Source of the DNA: Azolla caroliniana
Taxonomy: Eukaryota; Polypodiophyta
NCBI GenBank assembly: GCA_043228905.1
Contig: JBHGNT010000022.1
Location: forward strand, 6,634,001-6,698,000
DNA: 64,000 nucleotides
Reading direction: 5' to 3'
This document shows positions 50,613 to 62,800 of the stretch, piece by piece (position 1 is the stretch's first letter; every line of letters starts with the position of its first letter). A program made the position numbers and the translations under genes. A model generated the notes under the pieces. It made no database searches. It worked only from the letters and a program-made list of their open reading frames with translations, and was not told where the DNA came from.

Positions 50613-52920
50613 CAGCTATAATGCAATCTAGTTGTGAATTGGAAGAAAGGGATGGGTTTGCTTCCTTGCCCCGCATAAGGATCACGCCATGTCCATTGCA
50701 AAGGGTCCCAATTGACCTTACGTAGCCATGTGTTTTCATGAGTACATATGTGCCAATCGAGTTGTACTTTGATCGGATCAGGATCTACAATCCATTTATG
50801 ACCAGTATACGCGAGTACTCGAATTGTGTTATTCTGTGTTGGTGTCTCAGTGTCTCGCAATTCAAAGCCTTCAAGTCTGTTTGGTGGTCCCCTACCTCTC
50901 GAGATCAGAGATCCCTCCTCCTCATGGCCTATCCATTTCTCCATTGTCGTCCTTTGAGTAGCAGATTCCCTAATTAGTAGAGCGTTAATGATTTCCAATC
51001 TCATAGTCTATCCGCCCCTGATTCCATGGAGTATGTTCGCCTGATCTTGTAGTGGCAGTAACATAAACCGTCACCAACATTCTATACTTTTTCTTGGACC
51101 TTCTGCAATGTATCCCCATGACAACCCCTTACGTGATCCTAGTAGTTGATTAGATTCATCCTTGATACATGGGTTCCATAGGATACGTTGACTGAGCCAA
51201 GCAAGTTCGGATCTCGGTTGATCACACTTGAGCCCTCGACGAATGTCACACCATGCCTTCCACATGGATGCACCGAATCTATCCTCCAATTGGCGGGAGA
51301 AACTAGGTTTGAGATCCATGTTTAGAATCCATCACGTTTGGGGGGCCCAATTGACCCCTTTTCGTGGCCTAAAGTAAGTGAAATGTAACCTCAATAGCAT
51401 TTTCCAACAGTCATTTCCTAGTTGGGATCCTCGTACCACAAATTTGGCAAGTAAGGCTTTCGATTGTGAAAGGGGATCAATAAGACCCAATCCCCCTCTC
51501 GACTTAGGCGTTGTGAGTATAGGTCACACCACCTTGGTGCGAGCTACATGGTCTTCCTTACCAGACCAAATGTAGTTGCGGACCAGTCGTTGAATCTAAT
51601 GTATACTTTCCTTGGAGATTGTCCAGCATGATAGACTATATCATGTTGTTGCGAGTAGTACCTAATTTGCCACTATGATGCGACCTGCTAGCGACAATTT
51701 TTTCGAGCTCCAATGTATCAACTTTTGTCGAACGGAAAGGATAACGGGTGCAATCATAGTCTCCGGCGATATGTTGAAACCAATTTGGAAACCCAAATAT
51801 TTGGTGCTCCCTCCTTGATTGATCCATTTGAAAGCGGGATGTGGGTGCCACGCTGGATGCGTTTCTTGAGAGAGCCATATTGCGCATGATTTGTGCCAAT
51901 TGATCATGGCGTTGGATCTCTTGCAAAATATAGCTAGCCCATTTTCTAGCTTTTGGAGGTTCTCCAAGTCCCCTTGCAGGTAAACTGTTGTGTCATTTGC
52001 AAATTCTATAAACAGGATGCTTTGGTGAGAATGAGGTACGGGAAGACCCCGTAGGTTGAGATGCCGCGAGTTGAGAAAGCAAGAGAGTGCTTTGGCGTAT
52101 AATAGAAATAAGGATGGAGCTAGTGGGCATCCCTGCCGTACAGATCGGGATATTCGGAAAAAGGGGCCCCTTTCACCTGCCAGCGAAACACAACTGTTGT
52201 CATTCCTATAAAGTCCTGCAATGCCTTTGATCCATGCCTCTTGAAAGCCGAGTTTCCTCATCACACTTTCTAGAAAGTTCTAGCATACCCTATCATATGC
52301 TTTCTCAAAATCTAGTAGCACCACCGCTACCTTGTAGTTGGTACGCTTGGCAAGGGCTACTGCTTCCCAGAATGAGAAGAGGTTGTCTAGGATGCTCTGA
52401 TTTCTAACGAAACATGTCTGGGACAGATGAATGAGTTGAGGGAGAAGTGGTGTTAAACGGTGTGCCATGATTTTTGAGAGCAACTTATAGACAGTATTGA
52501 GAAGAGTTATGGGCCGCCACTTGCTAATGTCGTTGGCATTCCCACCACTTTTAGGAATGAGATGTATCTTCCCCTATCCAAATTCCTCTGGCATGCTTCC
52601 AGAGGTGATGATCTCCTCATATGCCTGGAGGAGGTCTTCTTTAATAGTGTCCCAAAGGCATGTGAAAAAGTGTGGGGTGAGGCTGTCGATTCTGGGGTAA
52701 CTATCGGCATCTAAATCAATGAGGGCCTCCCATATCTCGATGATTGATATGGGACGCACGAGCTATGTATTCATTTCCAGCGTGACTTTCTCAGGTATGC
52801 TTTGGAGGATAATATCTTCTCTTATGTCTTCCCCTGTAGCTATAATGTCTTCGGTAAGTAGGCGGCTATAATAACTTGTGGCAATATTCCTCATTTCATC
52901 GCCATCCTTAGTGGTCTTTC
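50613..52920 (-). pseudogene. LINE G reverse transcriptase and connection region
   Basis: Minus strand, N- to C-terminal: RPISIIEIWEALIDLDADSY, IHLIPKSGGNANDISKWRPI, VAVVLLDFEKAYDRVC (RT motif A), ISRSVRQGCPLAPSLFLLYA (motif B), IEFANDTTVYL (motif C, ADD changed to AND), SLAGRIIVAN. The connection region follows to 50613 in broken frames (LEGFELRDTETPTQNNTIRV, WTWRDPYAGQGSKP). Several stops, so inactive. Confidence 0.8.
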
Positions 52921-54063
52921 CATCCTCTCAGTTGAGGCTGCGCATCACAGTTCTAGCGTGCCTCGGGCCTTTGGAGTGGAAGAATTCCTTCGTGGTTTTG
53001 TCCCCTACTCGAATCCATCGCGCCATGCTTCCATGAAACTCCATGTCATATATTTCCTTTTCCGCCATACTAAGTTCATGTTTGGTCATGGCGACTTGTC
53101 TTGCGATCCAAATACAGGACAGGTATCTCTGTTGGTGTTGTTGTAAGGCTATTAGTCCCCGTTTTGTCCTCTGTCGCTTCTCTTGAGCATCCTTGCTTCT
53201 GGTCTTGACAATCTCATGTAAGAGAGTAGAAGCTCTTGTTAATTTAGCTAAAAGTTTGTCTGATGTTGATGAGTCATTGACGGGTAATGACCATTGGTTG
53301 GATATTTGGTCCTTCACGTCTATATGTGTGTAAATAGTGTGTGGGATGCGAGTCTAGAATGGGCCCCATTTTCAGTGCAATTGAAAATGACTAGCTACCA
53401 GGTAATGGTCAGAGAAAGTCGTGCCTGGAGTTATGCGACACCACCCTCCCTTCACGTCTAGAGCCTCCCCCACATAAATGCGGTCAATGCGAGATAGGGT
53501 GGGTCCACTATTCCACCTATCTGATCGGGAGAATAGGAGAGAATCCCTTTTCCATTGGAAGTTAGCAGAATGCCAGATGTCTCGTAGGTTAAGGTGGACA
53601 CATAGCTTCTCCCATTGTTTACATTCCCTTCCTTGTAGAACTACGGGGTTGTTGTTGGAGCTATCGTGAATGGATTTGATCATATTAAAATCCCCTCCAA
53701 TGCACCACTCTTCCGCACCCGCTACTTGTAGGCGAATGCGGTCCCAGAATGTTGCCCTTTCTGTTCTGCTATTTGGAGCATAAACAATCATGAAGTTCCA
53801 TCACTGCCCTTGGATGGCCAACGTGCAAAAATGTGCCCTACCAGGTATAAGTGATTCTTGGTGTATTAAGCCTTGGGCTAGATGTTCCCGAATCAAAGTG
53901 CATGCTACATGCTATCGAGGTGGTGTTCCTATAACATGATGATGTCAACACCAGTCCCTAGTAAATATTCTTCAAGATCCCTTCTCAGTTTCCATCTGTT
54001 TTGCTGGTCTAGTCTACTTCTGAGCCCTTGCACATTCCATGTTATAATCTTCATACTCATGGA
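52921..54063 (-). pseudogene. LINE G APE endonuclease and linker
   Basis: Minus strand from ATG 54063-54052: MKIITWNVQGLRSRLDQQNR, LGTGVDIIMLQEHH (catalytic Glu), MIVYAPNSRTERATFWDRIR, CIGGDFNMI, SRIDRIYVGEALD, TTFSDHYLVA. All main APE catalytic blocks are present, with stops near 53800. The linker to RT (53317-52928) has MARWIRVGDKTTKEFFHSKG. Endonuclease nicks target DNA to prime reverse transcription. Upstream ORF1 is not seen. Confidence 0.82.
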
Positions 54064-54130
54064 ATGGGGTGGGAGATTGCCAGTTGTTCCTGGTGCTTTG
54101 CTCAACAGGTCGTGAGTGGGGAGCACTCAC

Positions 54131-54305
54131 CATTTAGACATCCAATCATTTCCATGGATGGAATAGTGGTCCACATCCATGAGTGGAGTTTGTGGGCTAT
54201 CCTATGAGCTTCAATCACATTATAGCATCATCGATCACGTTGTCAACCTCTAAGTAATAATGGAAGAAAGTTACTTAAGAGGTAATTTAAGGTTTAAATT
54301 GTTTC
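54131..54305. other. Unassigned interval
   Basis: No gene or repeat recognised between the 5' end of LINE G and the next LINE fragment. Confidence 0.4.
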
Positions 54306-55060
54306 TTCGTGGACTTCAAGAAAGCTTTTGATATGGTATGTCATGAGCATGTTTAGAGTTCAATGGAAGAACTTGGGGTGCCAAGTGAATATATATGCTT
54401 GTAATTTCTCGAATCTATGCGAAGGTTATATGTTGTGTGATGAAATTTTAGATTTTTTCAATAACAAGATTGGTGTTAAGCTAGGATGTGCACTCTCACC
54501 AACTCTATTTGGTCTATTCATTGATGAATTAGAACAAATGGTTGCCAAATTTGTAAAGGAAGAAGGCATTAAAGAAGTTATCATTGGGAATGTAGTCGTT
54601 ATGCGTATGTTGTGTGCAAATGTGGTTCCCTTTCAAATACTTTAGGTGATGCACAAAAACTTATGAGGGTACTCAAAAAAATTTGCAAACATAGCAATTT
54701 AAGTGTCAAGAACTCTATAACAAAGATTATGCTTGTGAAGAGCCAAATAAAAGGTAAACCTTGCATTATGTATAATAATGAGTCACTTAAAATTGTGGAA
54801 GGAAGAAGGCATTAAAGAAGTTATCATTTGGAATATAGTCATTATGTGTATGTTGTGTGAAGATGTAGTTCCCTTTCGAATACTTTAGGAGATACGCAAA
54901 AGCTTATGATGGCACCGGAAGAATTTTGCAAACATACTAGTTTAAGTGTCAAGAACTCTATAACAAAGATTATGCTTGTGAAGAGCCAAAAAATAAGATA
55001 ACACCATTATGCATAATAATGAGTCACTTGAAATTGTGGAAGGCTTCATATACCTTGGTC
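54306..55060 (+). pseudogene. Fragment of another LINE-type reverse transcriptase
   Basis: FVDFKKAFDMVCHEHV (motif A), MEELGVPSEYI, IGVKLGCALSPTLFGLFIDE followed by LEQMV (motif B), KNSITKIMLVKSQIKGKP, and after an internal duplication ESLEIVEGFIYLGLEVPSNH. It differs from LINEs G and H. Broken by frameshifts and a 242-bp tandem duplication (54559-54800, 54801-55041). Motif C region is degraded. Confidence 0.7.
54559..55041 (+). repeat. 242-bp tandem duplication in the LINE fragment
   Basis: Copies 54559-54800 and 54801-55041 both start GGAAGAAGGCATTAAAGAAG and end AAATTGTGGAA. They differ at roughly 10% of positions by eye. Confidence 0.88.
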
Positions 55061-57435
55061 TTGAAGTTCCTTCAAATCATAGATGGAATGAATATGCTAT
55101 CGACCGCTTAGAGGTGGGAAGGAGAGCATATTAGGCATTTGGGAACACATGCAATCATGTAGAAGTACCTTTTTTACCATTTGGTGACACTAATGCTTCT
55201 CTATGGGTAGAAGTATGGGGTGGTAGTATCCCTAAGTCCACTTGGAAAGAGTTTGAAAATGTCCAAAAACATTTTCTTACAAAGTTTCTCCAAGTCAAGA
55301 AACAAACTTTATACACCCTCCTTGAGATCATGGTCATGAAAGGGTTATTGAATACATGCTTAAGGTTCATGACCCTAAACCAGAAGAACATTGACCAGAA
55401 GCATGTAAAATCCATTGACTTCCTAGAATCTCAAGGGAAGCAATCAAATTCATCTAAAAAACACATTAAAAAAAATTGTTATCTAGTTGGATCAAATCCA
55501 TAAAAAAATGCCTTGGAAGATCATCTAAAAAACACATTAAAAAAATTTGTTATCTAGTCGGATCAAATCCATAAAAAAATGCCTTGGAAGATGGGATGCA
55601 ACACACTTTTTCACAATTCATCACTAGATTCTTCTATAAAGGAGGCCTTTTGGCAACACCAATGTTTCATGACATGGGAGAAATGTGGAGTCTCATGCTT
55701 CACATATTGTATTACATATATTGCACCTAATTACAAACAGTAAAAATACACACATCGATACATGTTAGGGCCCATCCTATTGTTAACCATCCAAACCATT
55801 GCTTCTATGCAACATAACTCACATGCACTACAATGTGAGATGGGGCTTTGGGGCACAAGTGATGAGAGTAGTCGAAGTGATGAGAGTAGTTAACTACACA
55901 CTCTGGTCGAAATAAGTTTGGGAGTGTATCACACTTTGATACAATGCTCTTCCTTTGATGATAAAAGTTACTTCTTCCATGTGGTTCTTCTTAAGAACCA
56001 ATTAAAGGTTGGTGTGGGAGGTTGTACTATTGAAGCAATTCATTTCCAAAATTTATTTTTAAGGCATTAAAGAAGAGGCCTCTAACCCTATGATTGTTTT
56101 GCTATAAATGTTCTCACCTATGTTGTCCATGGAATATGCAAGTACTACAACACGAAAGTCTATAGGATTGAATGAGTTGAACTCACTTAGAATGTTTTAT
56201 GATGCTTAAAAATTTGATAAATGGAAATGAGAATGAATATACAATTTTAAAATTCAAGATGCCACTAGATATGACTATCTATTGAGGAACCTAAACCAGA
56301 AGATGATTAATAAGTGCCAATGCAATAAAACAAAGCATATCATTGTATTTTCACAAGGATTTCTTGTGATCATGATGAAATGAAGACTTCATACAAGTCA
56401 ATAGACTGAAATTTTGTTAAAGTTCCATTACAAATTTCCCCATGTATCAACCTGTTACTCTCTCTTACCAAGAGAATTAACTATAAATGTTCACAAGCTG
56501 GTATATGATGCTTCAATTATGAAATTTTACTATAAGTAACAGTTAAATTTTATTTTTCTCTTGTTTTTTTCTGAATGACATGTAAACTAGTAGTAAAATG
56601 ACAAATAAGACTTTTGAAAATCCAATAAGGTGAACTGGAAGACAAGAAGATTTCAAGGGTCAAAAAGTTTGCCAAAACTCTGATTACAAACCATAATAAG
56701 GTAAGCTTGAATAAAATTATTCTAAGATTAATGAGGAAATACTCCCAAACTCACTGATAATAAAAGTTACTTCTTACACAATGATAAAATTATTCTAAGA
56801 TAAACAAATCACAAGCAAACAATGCTGGCCACTTCATTTTTTTCATATTTTATCATAACAGTTATTTTATCATGCTGACATCAATCACAGACTAATTATG
56901 ATTAGCCTGATTAATTGGATTGATACTGCGAACATTCAAATACTTAAATGAAGAATACATCACGATAACTATTGAAATCTTTTCTACATCAAGAACAGCA
57001 TGCACCAAATGTTGGGTTCCTTTTCATAAATCTCTATCAAAATAACTCCAGAATTAAGTAAAAACATAATTTACTGTTTTCGTAAGAAGTCTTCATTTAT
57101 TTTAATACATGCAAGTCACTTGTGTTGAGAGCCCACATGACATCAATATAGTCATAAGGTCATGATCACGGAATATGTTTTGACACATCTGCATTTTCCA
57201 GTTCCTGAACTAACCTCCTAATGAAGAGGGAGAGATATTTATGTACATTTTCCTATAGCTGAATGGAAAATGTCTGCAAAGCAGTTTTGCTATTTCTGGT
57301 AATAGCATAAATCAAGGAACCTCCAAGAATTGTGCAATCTAATAGTTGATATTAATTCATTTAATGTTGGACTTTTGCAGGGGATTGTACCATTCGACGA
57401 ATGTGTTGAATCTTGAGGTACTCTGAGAAGAAAAT
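55061..57435. other. AT-rich interval 3' of the P5B ATPase gene
   Basis: No coding region supported. Minor features are a 71-bp tandem duplication (55451-55521 / 55522-55592, starting CATCTAAAAAACACATTAAA) and a short GTGATGAGAGTAGT repeat at 55859. The stretch just below 57436 should be the 3' untranslated region of the minus-strand ATPase gene. Confidence 0.5.
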
Positions 57436-57510
57436 TTAAACAAGAAATTTGGGACGATTTGATGGGAATCTCTTCGCTAATAACCTGGCTACTCGACCTT
57501 CAGCAATCAC
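57436..57510 (-). CDS. P5B ATPase terminal exon
   Basis: 75 bp including the stop TAA (57438-57436); VIAEGRVARLLAKRFPSNRP then KFLV. Acceptor TTTCCAG. Basic cytosolic tail. Confidence 0.68.
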   Translation of the reverse strand: MIAEGRVARLLAKRFPSNRPKFLV

Positions 57511-59890
57511 CTGGAAAGAACGTTTATTTTGCATAAGTAGAAGAAATTGTGTGTTAAACCCTAAAGGATAAGAAATGCTGTTTGAATTACCTTTTGCCAT
57601 ACCACCACAGTGGCAAGGGAACTCATTATAAGAATCCACAGGCGAAGACGAAAACTGAATGGCATGGCAGGTGATGGCACCCCTCCAGCTTCCTGAAAAT
57701 GGAGAAGGTAAGACCTCTCAAGTATTTCATATTTGGATATATAATCAGAAACACATGCCTACATGCATCAATTGAAAGCTACGAGTACCCCCTTCTCTTT
57801 ATTGAGAATGCATGCATTCTCCCAGTGAACACATCTGAAACCAATGTTGGGCATCAGGGCATGAGAAAGCAACAGGGTGTGATCTGGCCATGGTTAAATG
57901 TGTCCCAACAAGTATAATATTTAGAAGTCCAAGAATAAAGATTTATTTTCTTTCATTACCTATATATGTAGTCAATGAGATGCTCCTTAGCACTTACAAT
58001 TTATTACAGACTATCAGAACATGTCAAAAACCCAAGTACGAAGTAATCAACAAGTATACTATCTAGATGACTACGAATAACGATTTATTTTCTTTTGTGA
58101 CCTAATTGCATGTAATCAATCAGATGCTATTTAGTACTTATGTGCATATCATAGTATTGGTCACGAGAGATATACCTGATACGCAAGCCACACAGGCGAA
58201 GATGTTCCCACACTATTAAATTCCTCACTAGCGACATGCCACAATTTAGTGAAGCCACTAGATGGAAGAAGAAGCACAAATGACATCAAGATCATTAAAG
58301 ATCCGTAGATGATCTGAAATCAAATCATGTTTGCATATATTGTCAGCATCTTTAACCTTAAATGAATGGAAGAGGCATATTACATATAGACTTCAAATAT
58401 ACTGAATTTGGTACCTAGACTCAAGTTGAGGCACAAGAGGATCACAGCTGAATTGAATGGTAAAAATAATATTGAGTGTGTAACATTTGTACATTTTCTT
58501 AAATGTCATGAGGATTCATATCTACGGCCTAAACCCTAATCGCAAACCTCAAACAGTATTAGAATTGTCATGGCATGAAAAAAAATTTATAGACTCAAAA
58601 TCATGTTGACAATATAAAAAACTATACGACAACATAACATACATCAGGATTTGGGATGAAATCAAAGCAACATGTGAATTAAAGATATAAGTTATTAAAG
58701 CAGGAATAACGTCAGTAGTTTGACCATTTTAGGATAATGGAAGGATTAGGAGAACAGCAGAAGATATGAAAACAACGTTACATTACAAGTGCAACAACAT
58801 TTACTTGACTGAGATCAAGTTCCAGTGTTAGGCACCTTGTCATCTAGAGTGGTGGAACTGTCTCCATTTTACCATATGATTATATACTGATGTTATTGTG
58901 CACAAATAAATACTTTTATCATCAGGGCGATTATAGGGTTTGCTTTCATTACATCATTGCAGTAGAATCTAACATTTGCTCATAAGAGGATGGATTATTA
59001 ACATCCATAAAAGGATTGAAATACGCTATAAAATAATGGGTAATGGGGAGAGATGGATGGAAATGAGTTTGTGACGCCCTGGTGGATTCTTTGACTTGCG
59101 TGCTGATGATATATATATAATCTTGTTATTCATTCAAAACATTTAAGCCTAAACAAATATTTTTACATGTAATTCTTCTTGCATAATTGGAACCTTTGAT
59201 ACCATTTATTACTAAAACCAATCATTAGTGTAGTCTACTGAAGATGGAATGATACTCGATTACTCTATTATCAAAATAAGTGCAGCTCCTGAAGGTTAGG
59301 AAGCTTACCACAAGCAACTTATTATGGAATATGCTTTTTCGGAAGATGGATCCAAATGTAAAAACGAAGGACGAGGTTATGAACTGAAAATACATTGTAA
59401 AGAACAATACAGTTGACTCCCAATTATCTCCGAGAGTCCACCAATTTGCACCATGAGAGTACCTGTCCGGGGATTTTTCACTTCACACGTGCTCAAGTAT
59501 TGTAATAAAGTGTGAAAATCATATAGAAATCCTAGAACTTACCTGGCTGGCCACCTGACATATTCAGGTTGCTTCTCCATTAAGATCACCGCTCCAATCA
59601 AGAACAAAACATTTATAACCCATACACCAGCCACAGATGCCACATTTATAGGGCCTAGAAGACTAGAAGTGGGCCTTGCCTATGGTCTCAGAACAATTAA
59701 ATCAGATTTATGGATATAAATCACATAGTATTTATAGATTTATAGATAGAATCATCTAGCATGCATTTTTTGAAGTCTAACCTTTCCTAGAGTATCCTCT
59801 GGATAGCATAGTGTCATAGCATAACCAAGACTAAGAACTGCAACGCCATCAATAAAAAGATACCCCATTTGGCAAATAATAACTCCATAC
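57436..59890 (-). CDS. P5B-type P-type ATPase (ATP13A2/3-like), last six exons
   Basis: Six exons with GT-AG introns splice into one 237-residue C-terminus: 59890-59782, 59679-59543, 59462-59309, 58313-58176, 57692-57591, 57510-57436. Codon phases match at every junction. The product has hydrophobic segments fitting the last membrane helices: YGVIICQMGYLFIDGVAVLS; then the P5-type signature RPTSSLLGPINVAS; LNVLF-type helix VINVLFLIGAVILM; VLFFTMYFQFITSSFVFTF; YGSLMILMSFVLLLP; LRLWILIMSSLATVVVW; a basic tail ending NRPKFLV. P5B pumps act in endolysosomal or vacuolar membranes, and animal members export polyamines to the cytosol. The catalytic DKTGT and nucleotide domains lie upstream, beyond the window or in unseen exons. 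P5A is the main alternative; I judge P5B better from RPTSSLLGP. Confidence 0.72.
57591..57692 (-). CDS. P5B ATPase exon (second from the end)
   Basis: 102 bp in phase 0; EAGGVPSPAMPFSFRLRLWI to TVVVWQK. Acceptor CATTTTCAG, donor GTAATT. Confidence 0.68.
58176..58313 (-). CDS. P5B ATPase exon (third from the end)
   Basis: 138 bp in phase 0; IIYGSLMILMSFVLLLPSSG to SSPVWLAYQ. Acceptor GATTTCAG, donor GTATAT. Confidence 0.68.
59309..59462 (-). CDS. P5B ATPase exon (fourth from the end)
   Basis: 154 bp; YSHGANWWTLGDNWESTVLF through SIFRKSIFHNKLLV. Acceptor CGGACAG, donor GTAAGC. Matches the usual luminal loop and the stretch that in P5B pumps reads like 'S-x-G-x-x-FRK/RP'. Confidence 0.68.
59543..59679 (-). 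CDS. P5B ATPase exon (fifth from the end)
   Basis: 137 bp; ARPTSSLLGPINVASVAGV to QPEYVRWPA plus two bases. Acceptor ACCATAG, donor GTAAGT. The acceptor choice (CATAG rather than GCAAG four bases on) is set by the frame. Confidence 0.7.
59782..59890 (-). CDS. P5B ATPase exon (sixth from the end)
   Basis: 109 bp; starts with one base completing a codon, then YGVIICQMGYLFIDGVAVLS and ends LCYPEDTLGK. Acceptor CTTGCAG, donor GTTAGA on the minus strand. Confidence 0.68.
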
Positions 59891-62800
59891 CTGCAAGCAT
59901 GGACATTACTATTAAACCAATGTACTTTAGTTCACAATGCAATTGTTAGACAAGATGCATTATAGGTGACCAACTAAGTAGAAATGGTACACATGGTGAC
60001 AAACAAAATCTTTGCAAACACCAAAGCTAAAATAGATGGTCTTTAACTTTTCACATATTTTAAAAAGTTACTGAACTAGGGAGAGTCTAGTGAACATTCA
60101 ACTACAGTGGAGTATGCACAGCTTGTATATCAGCAGCAGAGATACAAATATCAATATCGATGTTGTATAAGAAAAACAAATCTCTAAAGCAGAATATAAT
60201 GAGATAAACTCGTTTTGTTGTGTAAGATATTTCCTTACTGCATAGATTAGTAGGTTGAATGGCTGTTGCAATTGGAGATGGAAATATACATATGGATGTA
60301 TGAGAACAAATCAATCAATCTATAATATAGAACATATGGTGATAACTCTCTTATTGAGTAAGATATGCATATACATGACACTCTAATCTCTATGTAAAGA
60401 CATTCTTTTTCTCAATTGACAAGTATTGCATCCCTCAAAGGATGGCATGTGGAAAAATGTTACCTTTAAGTGCTTTCTATCATTTCAGGCTCATGACATC
60501 TATAACAAAGCATGCTTCACAATAATTTAGATGCCACCTTGACTCCTTTCAGTTCCTTCTTCAACCAGAACCTCAACGTATTCTAAAACTCGTCTTTCAG
60601 GTGTTTTTTCCCTTCACACCGGCCACATCACAACAACAAGATGTCTCCACAAGTTTTGTTTCATTCTTCAACCAGATTCACATCTATAAAAAAGCATGCA
60701 AGTCGTAACTTGACTCAATATAATTATTTATGCGTCATCTCAACTCAATTCAGTTACTTCTACAACCAGAATCTCAACCTTTTATAGAATTCATCTTTTA
60801 GGCATTTTCTCCTTCATGCATGCCACATCAGGACAACGTGATGTCTCCGCAAGTTTGTTTCATTCTACTTCCATTAACAGGAAGCACTTCAAAAGCTTGA
60901 TTAAAACTCAGTTCATGCTTTCATCTGTTTATTATAATCTTGAAGATAACTTGCAAAAAGGCTCACAACGAAAATCTTTTACCCGTAAAGGTGGAAAGAC
61001 AATATTAGATCCCTAAAGGATAAAATGCCCTATGAGCCCCAACATGAGGTTCTGATAATGTTATTTCATTGATGATAAGGATGAAAGAAATAGAGTTGGT
61101 AATCTTCCTAAAATATACTTACTAAAGTACTTAGCCAATTACCAATGGAATGGTGAACATTAATTGGGCAAGTTAGCTGTACTTGTAATAATGCAAAATC
61201 TTCTCAATGAAAGTAAAGAGTTCTAGGAAAGCTTGCTGAAATTGTATTTCCATCTTCTCTACCTGGATATATCATAACTTCTCATATTCATCAAGACTGA
61301 CTGCACATCCGAAGAAGATGTGTGCAGTTAGTTATGAGGCAAAAAGTCATTTCGGTCTTCAAGTTGGGCAATCTGATCAATATTTGGGAAAGAAAATAAT
61401 CATCAATGAATGACAAACCTAATATAACAGTTCCATCATTTCATACTTGTGGAGTTTTTGGAGGTAGTTCATGATAGCACTGTCCATGTGATAAGAGGCA
61501 CTACAATTAGTCTTGGGCTTCTTCCGCTGGCTGCATTCAGTTGCCAGGTAATGGTTCAATACAATGAAAGCAGATTACTAATTTTAGGTAGAGACACTTG
61601 CTATTCAATTTTGGGTTTCTTTGAGCTCTGAATAAGCTCTATATATTCTCTTATCTATCAAATTGCATTGAGACTCACCTACAAGCTTTTGGTGAGCCAT
61701 AAGCTTGCTTTTGTGTTTCACTCATCTTCAATCAATTTCATTATCTTTGACAATCAACAGAATAACTCAAAATACCTTCAGCATGCACTCTATAGACATC
61801 CCTTAATTCAACTACCTTGGAGCATTACTAAAACATTAAGATTACAAGAAAATCCAGAATACAATATCATTTGGATAAATAGAGACCAGGATAAATACTT
61901 TTATTCTCTAATCATTAGCAAACATTGCATTCCATTCTTGAAACAGATTATAGTGCATCAGAATCCCCAGCACTAATTATTTTATTCAGAAATAAGAATG
62001 TCCAATAGTCCTAGAATTTATACTTTCTAGCATAGATTGACATATTCGCATTCGTGGGGTTTCCCATTCAAATGCATACGAATACGCATACAAATGCATG
62101 GTCAAGTATTCGTTTATCTAAAAAAAAAAAAAAAGAGTCCAAGAACTCCCTCCTTTTTTAGTTTACTAGGATAAAAAAAAAGGGGGACTTCACAATAAAA
62201 AGGGACATTAAAAGAGGGACTATAAAAAGGAACATTAAGGGGGCCTTGACACTAATAAATTTTTATAATAAATATAAAAGTATTCGTTTTATTTTTAATA
62301 AATAAATAAAATACAATAAAGGTTCATTAATTCCTCACTTTTTATTCTCTCAAAAATTATAGATATTTTTATTTTGATATTAAAAATTGGACTTCACACT
62401 AATCATATTTCTATAATAAATATACAAATATTCGTTTTTTAAAACAAATTAATTAATTAAAATAAAGGTTCATAAACTTCCCCGTTTTTTATTTGACACT
62501 ATAAAAGAGAGTTAATACTAATCATATGTATATAATCTATTAATGAATGATTGTTCTTTTTTTAGTGAAATTAAATTTATTTAAATAAAAAAATGAATTA
62601 ATTAATATTTTATATATTTTTGTAAAACGAATGATTTTATAATATTCTTGAGGCCATTTTGTATTCTCGAATATTGAGAATATCACGCATGGAGAATATG
62701 ACAAATATCGCGCATGTGTCAATCTATGCTTTCTAGATAGTAAAAATAGGACGACTATTGTCTATTGCCTGTTAAACCTCAGATAAACCTCACTATCACT

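Noticed and set aside
61449-61631. Plus-strand ORF followed by GTAATG, resembling an exon
   Set aside because: No protein family recognised; short, in an intron-like AT-rich region.
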